Shown here piece after piece: positions 1-6,572 of a stretch of 12,001 nucleotides of DNA. Numbering within the stretch: the stretch's first letter is position 1; each line of letters starts with the position of its first letter. The stretch comes from an uncultured Eubacteriales bacterium. GTDB lineage: Bacteria; Bacillota; Clostridia; Oscillospirales; Acutalibacteraceae. The notes beneath the pieces were generated by a model, which had not been told where the DNA came from, ran no database searches, and saw nothing but the letters and a program-made list of their open reading frames with translations. The translations under genes were made by a program, and so were the position numbers. Location: NCBI GenBank assembly GCA_900320415.1, contig ONSE01000186.1:1-12001 (forward strand). The letters run 5' to 3'.

Positions 1-49
1 CATTAAAATGTTATGATAAAAATATATGGAAAATCGGATGTATAAGAGT

Positions 50-83
50 CGGCTGATGTAATCGATCCAGACTACATCAGCCG
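50..83. terminator. Inverted repeat downstream of the S41-dockerin locus, possible terminator
   Basis: A perfect 11-bp inverted repeat pairs 50-60 with 73-83 around a 12-nt loop, about 107 nt past the stop of the minus-strand peptidase gene. A terminator role fits its place, but neither strand shows a clean T-run after the stem. It could instead be a processing or protein-binding site. The rest of 1-189 holds no ORF or RNA gene that I can support. Confidence 0.35.
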
Positions 84-189
84 TCATATGAGTTAATCAG
101 CGCTTAACAACAAAGCAATCTGAATCATTCAAGGCCCATTCTCGATATGTGCTCTCGTTGTTTATTCAGGAGGGCTCAACGATATTGCC

Positions 190-1455
190 TCAAGAGACAA
201 GCTGACCGGTTCTTCCTGTGCCGGTCTGATATTCGGCGACGTACTTTTGGATACAGGTAACGTCGAGAACAGACACTTTTCCGTCACCGTTGACATCCGC
301 GACGTCCGCAATGAAGCGAGGGGTACCTGTGGGCAGATCGATAGCGTATTTCTGAAGTGCTGTCGCGTCGGCAATGGTAATCGTGCCGTCGCCGTCAACA
401 TCGCCCCACACGGGAGGATTGTTGTAGAAATCATCGATCATCTTGGTGATACTCGGGATGTCGTACATATTGCTGAAATGCTTCATTTCCTGGCCGACCT
501 CCTCGTCGTAAACCATATCGACAAGATAATAGTCATGCGTCGCGCCCTTGTCAACGATTGCGCCCGAGTCTGTGATCAGCTTGCTTGATGACGAAATGCC
601 ATAGGCGAGGGTTGTGGGAATGTAGCGGATATCGATCGCACATTCACCGCCGCTGGTCTCGCCGAGGACCGGAATACCGTATTCCTGTGCAAGAACGGGA
701 AGCAGATTGCCGCAGGAAAAGGATTTGCCCGACGCGAGAATGGCAAAGTTGAAGTCGTAAACGACCTCCTTGTCCGCATCGTCAAATTGTCCGTCAAGGT
801 TCAGATCCAGCTCAAAGGGCGAAGCAAAAACGTTATGCGTCGCGGTGTTGGACATTTTCAGCTCAAACACATTGGAGTGCATTTGGCTGTTGATCATGAT
901 TTGGAGAATATACGCGAGTACGGCCGAGCTGCCGCCGCTATTGGAGGAATCGTCGACAATAAAGGTTTTGATTCCGTTTTCCTTAGCGTAATCGAGCGAC
1001 CATTTGAACGGCCTCACCACCTCATTGATATAATTGTCAAAGACAAATACAAGGGTATCGCCTTCTCTGACGCAGGAAATCGAGTTGTTCTCCCAGCTGT
1101 TGACCTTTTCGTACTGAGCGTATTTTTCCGCTCTCTGCGGCTTGAGCCTGAATTCATATATCAGATTGTCGCCGTTCATATTCAACGCAAAAATGCGTTT
1201 GACAATCTCTTCGTTGTCAGGGTCACTCATAAAGTCTGCCCATGCTTTTCCGAGAACGGTATCGGATCTATATTCGTTCGATTCATAATTAAGCGCGGTG
1301 TGACCGCCGTCAGAAAAATAGCCCTGTAAAAGCGCCAAGCCCAGCATATAGTCGATCTTGCTGTCGGAGAACAGCAGCTTTTTTGCCAGTCTTGTATCGT
1401 CGCTGTAGGTATCGAGCGTTTTGTCAAGGCCGAGTTCACTGATGCTTGCGGACAT
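190..1455 (-). CDS. C-terminal piece of the S41-type peptidase, catalytic core plus type I dockerin
   Basis: This 421-residue open frame carries the recognisable domains. The S41 core runs from about residue 130 to 345: the FIVDDSSNSGG strand (165-175) matches the family's 'D-x-x-x-N-x-G-G' motif, SGKSFSCGN (242-250) holds the likely nucleophile (Ser247 by position), and GETSGG (265-270) is the following conserved turn. Residues 217-228 form a calcium-loop-like DLNLDGQFDDAD insert. Residues 351-409 are a type I dockerin with two EF-hand-like repeats, DVDGDGTITIADATALQKY and DVNGDGKVSVLDVTCIQKY, which bind calcium and dock to a cohesin. The piece has no signal peptide, and its ATG has no well-spaced ribosome-binding site (GGGAAG lies about 15 nt upstream), so separate expression is doubtful. 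It continues the frame of the piece upstream across one TAA. Confidence 0.8.
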   Translation of the reverse strand: MSASISELGLDKTLDTYSDDTRLAKKLLFSDSKIDYMLGLALLQGYFSDGGHTALNYESNEYRSDTVLGKAWADFMSDPDNEEIVKRIFALNMNGDNLIYEFRLKPQRAEKYAQYEKVNSWENNSISCVREGDTLVFVFDNYINEVVRPFKWSLDYAKENGIKTFIVDDSSNSGGSSAVLAYILQIMINSQMHSNVFELKMSNTATHNVFASPFELDLNLDGQFDDADKEVVYDFNFAILASGKSFSCGNLLPVLAQEYGIPVLGETSGGECAIDIRYIPTTLAYGISSSSKLITDSGAIVDKGATHDYYLVDMVYDEEVGQEMKHFSNMYDIPSITKMIDDFYNNPPVWGDVDGDGTITIADATALQKYAIDLPTGTPRFIADVADVNGDGKVSVLDVTCIQKYVAEYQTGTGRTGQLVS

Positions 1456-1476
1456 TTTTGACTTGTAGGGCTTCCC

Positions 1477-2142
1477 TTACAGGTTGTCCATGACAAAGCA
1501 AAGCTCGCGGTAGTCATAGTCAATCAGGCTCTTGTCGCATTCAACGGTGCTGAAATAGCTGCTTCTGTCAACATATTTCTCCGCGCCGTAAGTATGGGTG
1601 TAATAAATGCTGCCGTCAAAATAAAGACCTGCATTATAGGAGCTGTCGAAAAGATCCGCAATGGTGGGCAGCGGAAGGTAAATCTCTCCTTCGACCTTCG
1701 CTGCGTCGAGCTGATACTTCGAAAGGTCAAAGGTGATTCCTTGGGGCTCGCCCAGGAAACGGTTCGGGTGTCCCAAAACGAAGTCCGTATCCATGCTGCT
1801 GCCGGCTTGGTTGGAATCGGTGCCAAAGTAGTTTTCGTAGATGTCAAAGGAGACCGTGTCGGTTTCGGGGTCAATCGTCATATTCTCGCCTGTGGCTTTG
1901 GTGACGGTAAAGGTGCCGTCAGGGTTTTTGACCTCCTCAAAGCCGACGGTGTAAATGTGTTTGAGGTAGTCCACCGGGTTTATGTAGGGCACAGACGGCT
2001 CGTCCTCAAAAAATACACATTCGGTCGTTCCGCTTTTTTCCATGCTGAAAAAATAGGTCGGAACATTCTTTTTTTCATAGTCCGTGCGTTCAGCCGCGAA
2101 AGCGACAGTGGCAAGGCTTGAGAACGTCATCACCGTTGCCAA
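1477..2142 (-). CDS. N-terminal piece of the S41-type peptidase, truncated signal peptide
   Basis: This 221-residue open frame can start only at a TTG (2142) inside what should be the signal peptide, giving MATVMTFSSLATVAFAAE without the basic n-region. The natural start is ATG 2174, with a good ribosome-binding site, but that frame is shifted by one base. The rest is the non-catalytic N-terminal half seen in secreted S41-type peptidases of gut Firmicutes. It ends ELCFVMDNL and then TAA, where homologues as I recall them continue with an aromatic residue and a linker into the helical region before the core. The family assignment of this piece rests on its continuity with the downstream piece rather than on a motif of its own. 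Confidence 0.6.
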   Translation of the reverse strand: MATVMTFSSLATVAFAAERTDYEKKNVPTYFFSMEKSGTTECVFFEDEPSVPYINPVDYLKHIYTVGFEEVKNPDGTFTVTKATGENMTIDPETDTVSFDIYENYFGTDSNQAGSSMDTDFVLGHPNRFLGEPQGITFDLSKYQLDAAKVEGEIYLPLPTIADLFDSSYNAGLYFDGSIYYTHTYGAEKYVDRSSYFSTVECDKSLIDYDYRELCFVMDNL

Positions 2143-2311
2143 CGACAGACAAATGGCGGGTATTGTTTTTTCATTTTGCGCAACTCCTTTTTCAATTTAG
2201 TTAAAAACTTAGTTTTCAAGGCAGGCGCCTGTTAAGAGTAATCAGAGATACTGTTACGTCACAATTGTCCTATCACTCTCCTTCTGTATTGCATGATGTT
2301 ATTTTCAAAGA

Positions 2312-2368
2312 TCATACAGATATCAACGCCGGAAAGAATAAGGCTGCAGAAATAATTGTTCTTTTCAT
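2312..2368 (-). CDS. 18-codon secretory-leader-like mini-ORF with strong ribosome-binding site
   Basis: ATG at 2368 follows AGGAGG with a 6-nt spacer and encodes MKRTIISAALFFPALISV before TGA. The two basic residues followed by a hydrophobic run look like the start of a signal peptide. No mature domain follows: the frame continues only to TGA and TAG within 20 codons. It lies about 140 nt upstream of the peptidase start codon on the same strand. It may be the stump of a decayed exported-protein gene, or a leader peptide translated ahead of the peptidase. I recognise no family. Confidence 0.35.
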   Translation of the reverse strand: MKRTIISAALFFPALISV

Positions 2369-2393
2369 TGCAGTCCTCCTTTGCAGTCCTCCT
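2368..2393. repeat. 13-bp tandem duplication covering a Shine-Dalgarno
   Basis: TTGCAGTCCTCCT occurs twice back to back at 2368-2380 and 2381-2393. On the minus strand each unit supplies AGGAGGACTGCAA, so the ribosome-binding site of the mini-ORF at 2312-2368 is duplicated, and only the downstream copy is followed by ATG. It looks like a replication-slippage duplication. Confidence 0.85.
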
Positions 2394-2483
2394 TTTCCGT
2401 AATCTGTTTTGCGGCGGTCAGCCCGCACCATGTGAATAGCTCTATACAGTTCAATCAATATGATCTTTTGTGTCTATACCTTA

Positions 2484-2512
2484 ATTATATACGAACAGAA
2501 AACCAATTGCAG
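2484..2512 (-). promoter_or_regulatory. Possible sigma-A promoter for the mini-ORF and S41 locus
   Basis: On the minus strand a perfect TATAAT (2484-2489) lies 17 nt from a weak CTGCAA (2507-2512). The start point would be near 2477, some 110 nt before the mini-ORF and 300 nt before the peptidase. The -10 is convincing; the -35 matches at only three positions. Confidence 0.35.
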
Positions 2513-2612
2513 GTCAGAATTTTTTTAGTAAGAATTTTCAGAGATGCTATTCAAAAACAAAAGCGATATTTCTCTTTTGGAATGATTCCTGAACACCGAT
2601 AAACGGTATTTA

Positions 2613-2765
2613 GGGAATCTCTAATAATTCAATGTCGTGCAGAAGATTTATGGCAGAATGTTGTCAAAACTCCGCAGGAATACTGACGTATTTCAAGGGG
2701 TTTTGGCAACATTCTGCCGTGAAGATTTCGTGTTTATGTGCGGCAAGGAATTATTAGAGGTTCCC
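2613..2765. mobile_element. MITE-like inverted-repeat element, copy 1, with nested insertion
   Basis: The left end GGGAATCTCTAATAATTC (2613-2630) and the right end GAATTATTAGAGGTTCCC (2748-2765) are inverted repeats with one mismatch in 18. The element is flanked by the 4-bp direct repeat TTTA (2609-2612 and 2766-2769), as expected of a target duplication. It has no coding capacity and at 153 bp is longer than its 60-bp relative at 8393-8452. The extra length comes from an inner inverted-repeat segment (2650-2720). Mobilisation would need a transposase supplied from elsewhere; I cannot name the parent insertion sequence. Confidence 0.75.
2642..2728. mobile_element. Second inverted-repeat element nested inside MITE copy 1
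   Basis: Inner arms at 2650-2670 and 2700-2720 are inverted repeats that match at 19 of 21 positions. Immediately outside them lies the exact 8-bp direct repeat GAAGATTT (2642-2649 and 2721-2728), the hallmark of a target duplication. Removing the segment plus one repeat restores a sequence close to copy 3 of the outer family, which reads GAGGATTCCG at the matching place. The 71-bp unit has no ORF. Confidence 0.65.
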
Positions 2766-2799
2766 TTTATACTATTCTTTAATGAAACGCTTTAGGAAT

Positions 2800-2913
2800 C
2801 TAATCTCTCGCAGTAATGCTCGAAACGGTATCAGAAGATATAGATTGGATAGTGGAGCATAAGCGATCAACAACTTTGTCAAGAGTCTGAAAGATTTCAT
2901 CGTCTTGAAACAT
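2800..2913 (-). pseudogene. Remnant of an IS630-type transposase C-terminus
   Basis: A 37-codon frame ends in TAG with LDKVVDRLCSTIQSISSD followed by TVSSITARD. IS630-family transposases, as I know them, end in a similar 'D-x-x-V-D-x-x-C-x-x-x-x-x-x-x-x-x-x-x-x-x-S-I-T-x-R-D' tail, usually followed by W and a few residues. The frame is closed by TAG eleven codons upstream of its ATG, and the DDE catalytic domain is absent, so only the tail is left. The match is from memory of the family and needs a profile search. The neighbouring MITE-like copy 1 may or may not be related. Confidence 0.45.
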
Positions 2914-2939
2914 CTGACACCCTGTATCTGACACCCTGT
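2912..2939. repeat. 14-bp tandem duplication
   Basis: ATCTGACACCCTGT occurs twice in direct tandem at 2912-2925 and 2926-2939, at the broken 5' edge of the transposase remnant and about 30 nt past the response-regulator stop. It is probably a slippage or insertion/excision scar. Confidence 0.85.
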
Positions 2940-2970
2940 TCCGCTAAAATTTTCTCTAACAGCTATTTAG

Positions 2971-3561
2971 TCAGGGATTAGTATAACTTACCAGTTCATC
3001 TATGGTGATATTCAGTGTTTCGGCGATTCTCAGCAGCATCGCGGTATCGGGAATCCTCTCCCCTGACTCCCAGCGGTAAATCGTCTGGAAGCTGACCCCC
3101 AGGCTGTCCGCAAAATCTTTCACATTGATGTTTTGCTCTATGCGCCGTCTTTTGATTTTGTCACTCAGGTTCCGCAGGTCATAATGGCATCCGTCCGTAC
3201 CAACGACAGGATGTCTCAGCCTGGAAAACGCGGCCCGCAGCTCTTCGTCGTCAAGCGGCTTGACAAGAAAATCGCTGGCAGAAACCTTATAGGAATCCAG
3301 CGCGTATTCGGGATAGCCTGTTACAAAAATTATATTTGCTCTCGGATGAAACGAAAGCAGGTTTTGCGCGACTGAAATGCCGTTCATGTTCGGCATATCA
3401 ATATCCAGCAGCGCAACGTCAACAGGATTCTTTCTCGCGTATTCCAGAGCGTCGGGAGCGCGGTGAAAGCCGACGCATTCCGCCCCGCTTACAACCTTTT
3501 TTACATCTCGTATGATGTCCTTCACCAGAAGGATTTTGTCATCAAGCACCAACACCTTCAT
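2971..3561 (-). CDS. Response regulator with receiver domain and XRE-type DNA-binding domain
   Basis: This 196-residue protein is the cytoplasmic output partner of the kinase encoded just upstream. Residues 1-118 are a CheY-like receiver: acidic pair D7/D8, phospho-acceptor D53 in ALLDIDMPNMNG, T81, and K101 in LVKPLDDEE. Residues about 134-192 are a Cro/CI-type helix-turn-helix: IKRRRIEQNINVKDFADSLG, then SFQTIYRWESGERIPD, then LLRIAETLNITIDEL. This replaces the LytTR or AraC domain usually paired with LytS/YesM-type kinases. ATG 3561 follows GGAAGG with an 8-nt spacer and lies 20 nt inside the kinase gene, so the two are translationally coupled. The target genes are unknown; phosphorylation presumably changes dimerisation or DNA affinity of the XRE domain. 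Confidence 0.9.
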   Translation of the reverse strand: MKVLVLDDKILLVKDIIRDVKKVVSGAECVGFHRAPDALEYARKNPVDVALLDIDMPNMNGISVAQNLLSFHPRANIIFVTGYPEYALDSYKVSASDFLVKPLDDEELRAAFSRLRHPVVGTDGCHYDLRNLSDKIKRRRIEQNINVKDFADSLGVSFQTIYRWESGERIPDTAMLLRIAETLNITIDELVSYTNP

Positions 3562-4822
3562 TTTTTTGTCCTTCCTTTGGAATGTAAATCGTCGCGGTCG
3601 TTCCCGTGTTGCCGCTCTTTATTTCCAGTCTGCCGTTACACTGGTAATGGAGCCTTGTTCGGACGTTCTCGATACCTACGCCGCTTTTTTGCGGGTCATC
3701 CGTCTGAAATCCCACACCGTTATCCTCAACGGAAATGATGTAACAGCTTTCGTCTTCCCGTGTGGCGATGCGGATTCTCGCGCCGTGTTCCAGGGGACTC
3801 GTCCCGTGAATGACGGCGTTTTCCACAAGCGGCTCCACCGTTAGCGGCGGCAAAGAGAAATTCGTCACCTCTGTATCGTATTCCACCATTAAGTCTACGG
3901 AGCTGTCAGCGGTTTCCAATGCCAAAAAGGCTTTGATATGCTCTATTTCTTTATCAAAGAAAATCGGGGTCTCGGATTCGAGAATTTCAATATTTCTCCT
4001 GAGATAAACCGAGAAATCCTTGAGGCAGTCCGCTGCCTTGTCCTGATCCTCGTAAATCAGCGATTTGATGATGCCCAGAGAGTTAAAAATAAAATGAGGA
4101 GATATCTGGTGCTGCATGAGACGGATTTTTATTTTGGAGAGCTCCAGTTCCTTTTCCATCATCTGACCCGTCACATTTTTGACGTCTTGTTTCAGGGATT
4201 CGTTCAGACGCTCCACTTCACGCTTTGATTTCAGCATCTTCAGCGTGAGATTATACCGTGCGACAGAGCCGGCCGCAAACAATAATCCTATTGAAAAATA
4301 GTTGAGCATCTGGATATGCGGAGCGCCGTCAAACGCGTAAAGAATCACGTAATACACAATAAACGACAAAGACACGATAGTGATACTGATATACGGGCGA
4401 ATAACGGCAAAGCAGGTAAAGGCAATAAAAACAGAAAAAAACGTGAGTATCTGGTCTCCCTCTATGTAGTGCAGATAAGAGACCATCATCCCCCAAATAA
4501 TGAGGAGTACTGCCACACTGACAATCACCGAGGTTGCCAGACGGTGATTTACCCTGCCTCTCCTTTTGGCGATACTTGTGATAATAAAGGTTGCGGCACA
4601 AATCGTCAGGCAGAGAAACACGGAAATAAAACTTTTTATGGGATCCTCGATACACTCAATTCCCAGCAGAATGGTAAGTACCCCGGCAAGCTGGAAAATC
4701 ATGGTCAGTAATGAGAGCGCCCGGAAACAGATGATATTGATGTTGTCTATTTCAGCGATCATTTCGGGAGTGGCGACAGGAACAATTTTGTCAAGTAAGC
4801 ACTTTTTGATGTTTTGAATCAT
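3542..4822 (-). CDS. LytS/YesM-type membrane sensor histidine kinase
   Basis: This is a 426-residue sensor kinase of the His_kinase (PF06580) class. I start it at ATG 4822, which has AAGGAG at 4829-4834 with a 6-nt spacer, rather than ten codons upstream, where no ribosome-binding site is seen. Five or six hydrophobic segments lie between residues 33 and 190. A short coiled-coil-like stretch follows (about 200-232), then the phospho-accepting histidine H243 in QHQISPHFIFNSLG. The ATPase has an N-box (EPLVENAVIHG, N335), EDNGVGF (G1) and SGVGIENVRTRL (G2). No PAS, HAMP or large extracellular sensor domain is visible, so the membrane bundle itself probably senses the signal. It overlaps the regulator gene by 20 nt. 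No clear promoter lies in the 96-nt gap to hslO, so it may rely on read-through of that terminator. Confidence 0.92.
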   Translation of the reverse strand: MIQNIKKCLLDKIVPVATPEMIAEIDNINIICFRALSLLTMIFQLAGVLTILLGIECIEDPIKSFISVFLCLTICAATFIITSIAKRRGRVNHRLATSVIVSVAVLLIIWGMMVSYLHYIEGDQILTFFSVFIAFTCFAVIRPYISITIVSLSFIVYYVILYAFDGAPHIQMLNYFSIGLLFAAGSVARYNLTLKMLKSKREVERLNESLKQDVKNVTGQMMEKELELSKIKIRLMQHQISPHFIFNSLGIIKSLIYEDQDKAADCLKDFSVYLRRNIEILESETPIFFDKEIEHIKAFLALETADSSVDLMVEYDTEVTNFSLPPLTVEPLVENAVIHGTSPLEHGARIRIATREDESCYIISVEDNGVGFQTDDPQKSGVGIENVRTRLHYQCNGRLEIKSGNTGTTATIYIPKEGQKNEGVGA

Positions 4823-4866
4823 CGAAATCTCCTTTTTCTGTAGATGAATCATTCCAAATAAGAATT

Positions 4867-4908
4867 AAAGGCACATAACCGCCGTTCAGTGTCGGTTATG
4901 CGCCTTTT
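4867..4908 (-). terminator. Rho-independent terminator after hslO
   Basis: Arms 4867-4881 and 4893-4907 form a 15-bp stem with one mismatch and an 11-nt loop. On the minus strand it is followed by TTTAATTCTTATTT, and it begins about 10 nt past the hslO stop. On the plus strand it ends in TTTT. It closes the yerC-methyltransferase-hslO unit and separates it from the kinase gene. Confidence 0.75.
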
Positions 4909-4918
4909 GAAAAAAGAC

Positions 4919-5803
4919 TCACGCGTTTTTTTCGGCGATAAGTTTTTCTAAATTCTCTTTCGTAAACTCGTATCTCTTGTTGCAGAACTGACAAACCGCT
5001 TCGGCAACGCCCTTTTCCTCAGCCATTGTACGGATATCTTCATCACTCATAGTCATAAAATAGCGTTCCAGCTTTTCACGGGAGCAGGAGCACACATAAT
5101 TCACGGGATTCTCATCAAGCACCTCTACCTCAAAGCCCTCCAGCGCCGTCTTGCAGATATCCAGAATACTCATTCCCTTTGCCAGCATGGTTGTGACGGG
5201 TTCCAGCTTGCCGATATTTTCCTCCAGACGGTCGATCGCTTCGTCATAAGCTCCGGGCAGAAGCTGAATCAGAAGTCCACCCGCCAGAAGAACCGCTCCG
5301 TCGTCTTTATTGATCAGGACGCCCAAAGCGCAGACCGTCGGAATCTGCTCGGAAACAGCAAAATAATTGGTGATATCCTCAGCGATTTCTCCGCTGACCA
5401 GTTCCACCTGTCCGATGTAGGGATCTCCTGTTCCATAATCCCTCAAAACACTGAGCGTTCCGCTGCTTCCGACTGCCTTCGAAACGTTGATTTTTCCGTT
5501 TGCGTAGTACTCGGTGGAGCAGTCGGGCTTCTCCACATAGCCGCGCACATTTCCGCTGCTGTCGCCGACGGCGACGACAGCGCCGAGTTCACCGTCGCCA
5601 AGCACGCGAAGGTTAATAAAGGCATCCTTCTGTTTCAGCATATTGCCCATCATGGACGTTGCGCAGAGAAGTCTTCCCAGTGCCGCAGTGGCGCTGCGGC
5701 TTAAATGATGTAGCTCTTTGGCGGTAAACACGATATCGGAGGCGTCAATGGCAGAAGCCATGACGGCACCGTCACTTGTAATACAGCGAATGATTCTATC
5801 CAT
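4919..5803 (-). CDS. hslO: Hsp33 redox-regulated chaperone
   Basis: This 294-residue protein has the length and layout of Hsp33, a cytoplasmic holdase that binds unfolding proteins when oxidative stress releases its zinc. The N-terminal domain opens MDRIIRCITSDGAVMASAID with the following RSATAALGRLLCATSMMG helix, and the sequence GDGELGAVVAVGDSSGNVRGYV (about 69-90) is typical of the family. The C-terminal redox switch has all four zinc ligands, C238-S-C240 and C271-Q-F-C274. The start ATG is only 4 nt past the methyltransferase stop; its AAAGGG ribosome-binding site is modest, consistent with coupling. It is the last gene of the yerC unit and is followed by a good terminator. Confidence 0.96.
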   Translation of the reverse strand: MDRIIRCITSDGAVMASAIDASDIVFTAKELHHLSRSATAALGRLLCATSMMGNMLKQKDAFINLRVLGDGELGAVVAVGDSSGNVRGYVEKPDCSTEYYANGKINVSKAVGSSGTLSVLRDYGTGDPYIGQVELVSGEIAEDITNYFAVSEQIPTVCALGVLINKDDGAVLLAGGLLIQLLPGAYDEAIDRLEENIGKLEPVTTMLAKGMSILDICKTALEGFEVEVLDENPVNYVCSCSREKLERYFMTMSDEDIRTMAEEKGVAEAVCQFCNKRYEFTKENLEKLIAEKNA

Positions 5804-5807
5804 ATTT

Positions 5808-6572
5808 TTACCCTTTCTGTCCTTTTCTCCCTACATAAACCACGCGCTGCTCATCGGGAGCGGGAGTGTCAAAACTGAAATCACCGTACGCCGCGAGCAC
5901 TTCAAAGCCCGCTTTTTTCAGCATAGCGCGCAGCTCCTCATCCGAATACGCTGTTTCTATGATTCTCTCGCTGTAGCGCAAGTAGGAGCCGTTTTCCTGT
6001 TCCTCAAAAAAATCCAGAAGTATTTCAACGGTGTTCGGATGATTTTCATCAGGAACATTTTGCCAAGCGCAAAACACATTGTCATTTTCTATCGTGAAGG
6101 CATTGTCACGTAAAACCTCACGGTGCTTATAAACCGTATTGACATCAAAGATAAACAATCCGCCCTGATGCAGATTCTCACAGACGCGGCAGAAGCAATT
6201 CTGTACCTCCTCCGCGGTAACGAGGTGATTAATGCTGTCCATGGTACAAAAACACGAGTCAACGGGCTCCGGAAGCGACAGCTCGCACATATCCTGACAG
6301 GCAAAGGAAACGGGCGTCTCTTCCTCGAACGCGAGGCGGGACGCTTCCGCAAGCATATCCACGCTGCCGTCCACTCCGAGAACCGATAATCCGCGCCTGC
6401 AAAGCTCCCTTGTCAGACTTCCCGTACCGCAGGCAAGATCAAGACAAACCCCCGCGTCGTGGTGAAAGCGCTGGCAGAGCGAAAGGAGATAGTCTGCCCT
6501 TTCGCTGTACCGCGCGTCCTCCATCAAAGAGTCGTAAAACCTGGCAAAATCGTAATAACTCTCCTGCATCAT
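5808..6572 (-). CDS. Class I SAM-dependent methyltransferase
   Basis: This is a 254-residue cytoplasmic methyltransferase of the Rossmann-like class I fold. Motif I is LDLACGTGS (44-52), the acidic residue at the end of strand 2 is D68 in LGVDGS, D94 (ACQDM) fits the adenine-contact position, and DSINHL near 112-117 follows motif IV. The opening YYDFARFYDSLMEDARY is common in small-molecule methyltransferases annotated only as 'class I SAM'. The substrate cannot be told. Its ATG overlaps the yerC stop in an ATGA arrangement and it ends 4 nt before hslO, so all three are co-expressed. No defect is visible. Confidence 0.9.
   Translation of the reverse strand: MMQESYYDFARFYDSLMEDARYSERADYLLSLCQRFHHDAGVCLDLACGTGSLTRELCRRGLSVLGVDGSVDMLAEASRLAFEEETPVSFACQDMCELSLPEPVDSCFCTMDSINHLVTAEEVQNCFCRVCENLHQGGLFIFDVNTVYKHREVLRDNAFTIENDNVFCAWQNVPDENHPNTVEILLDFFEEQENGSYLRYSERIIETAYSDEELRAMLKKAGFEVLAAYGDFSFDTPAPDEQRVVYVGRKGQKG

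Larger units (their letters stand above)
190..2174 (-). pseudogene. Secreted S41-family peptidase with C-terminal dockerin, interrupted by a frameshift and a nonsense codon
   Basis: Read as one gene, this runs from ATG at 2174-2172, preceded by AAGGAG with a 9-nt spacer, to TGA at 190. Two lesions break it. First, the start codon is followed by only six A residues (2166-2171); adding one A gives MKKTIPAICLSLATVMTFSS and on to AFAAE, a textbook signal peptide that joins the main frame. Second, an in-frame TAA at 1477-1479 separates two pieces that share one frame, with only seven codons between the stop and the next ATG at 1455. A one-base change from TAT or TAC (Tyr) would explain the stop. 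Restored, the protein is about 660 residues: signal peptide, N-terminal domain, S41 peptidase core and dockerin, a normal layout for an exported gut-Clostridia peptidase. Sequencing error, especially at the homopolymer, cannot be excluded. The gene was most likely secreted and anchored through a cohesin partner. Confidence 0.75.
2175..2970. other. Gene-poor, decayed intergenic region
   Basis: About 800 bp between the peptidase locus and the response regulator hold no intact gene. The contents are a short secretory-leader ORF (2312-2368), a 13-bp tandem duplication (2368-2393), a possible minus-strand promoter (2484-2512), a MITE-like element with a nested insertion (2613-2765), a transposase tail remnant (2800-2913) and a 14-bp tandem duplication (2912-2939). 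Open frames on the plus strand here (for example 2381-2602) have no ribosome-binding site or domain and look accidental. Confidence 0.6.

Noticed and set aside
787..1329. Plus-strand 180-residue open frame opposite the peptidase
   Set aside because: It is an antisense shadow of a gene with clear S41 and dockerin motifs, has no ribosome-binding site and no recognisable domain.
2381..2602. Plus-strand 73-residue frame in the gene-poor region
   Set aside because: No ribosome-binding site, no motif, and it crosses the opposite-strand promoter candidate.
2371..2940. Possible CRISPR array in the repeat-rich gap
   Set aside because: The repeats are single tandem duplications of 13 and 14 bp and inverted repeats, with no regular spacers and no cas genes.
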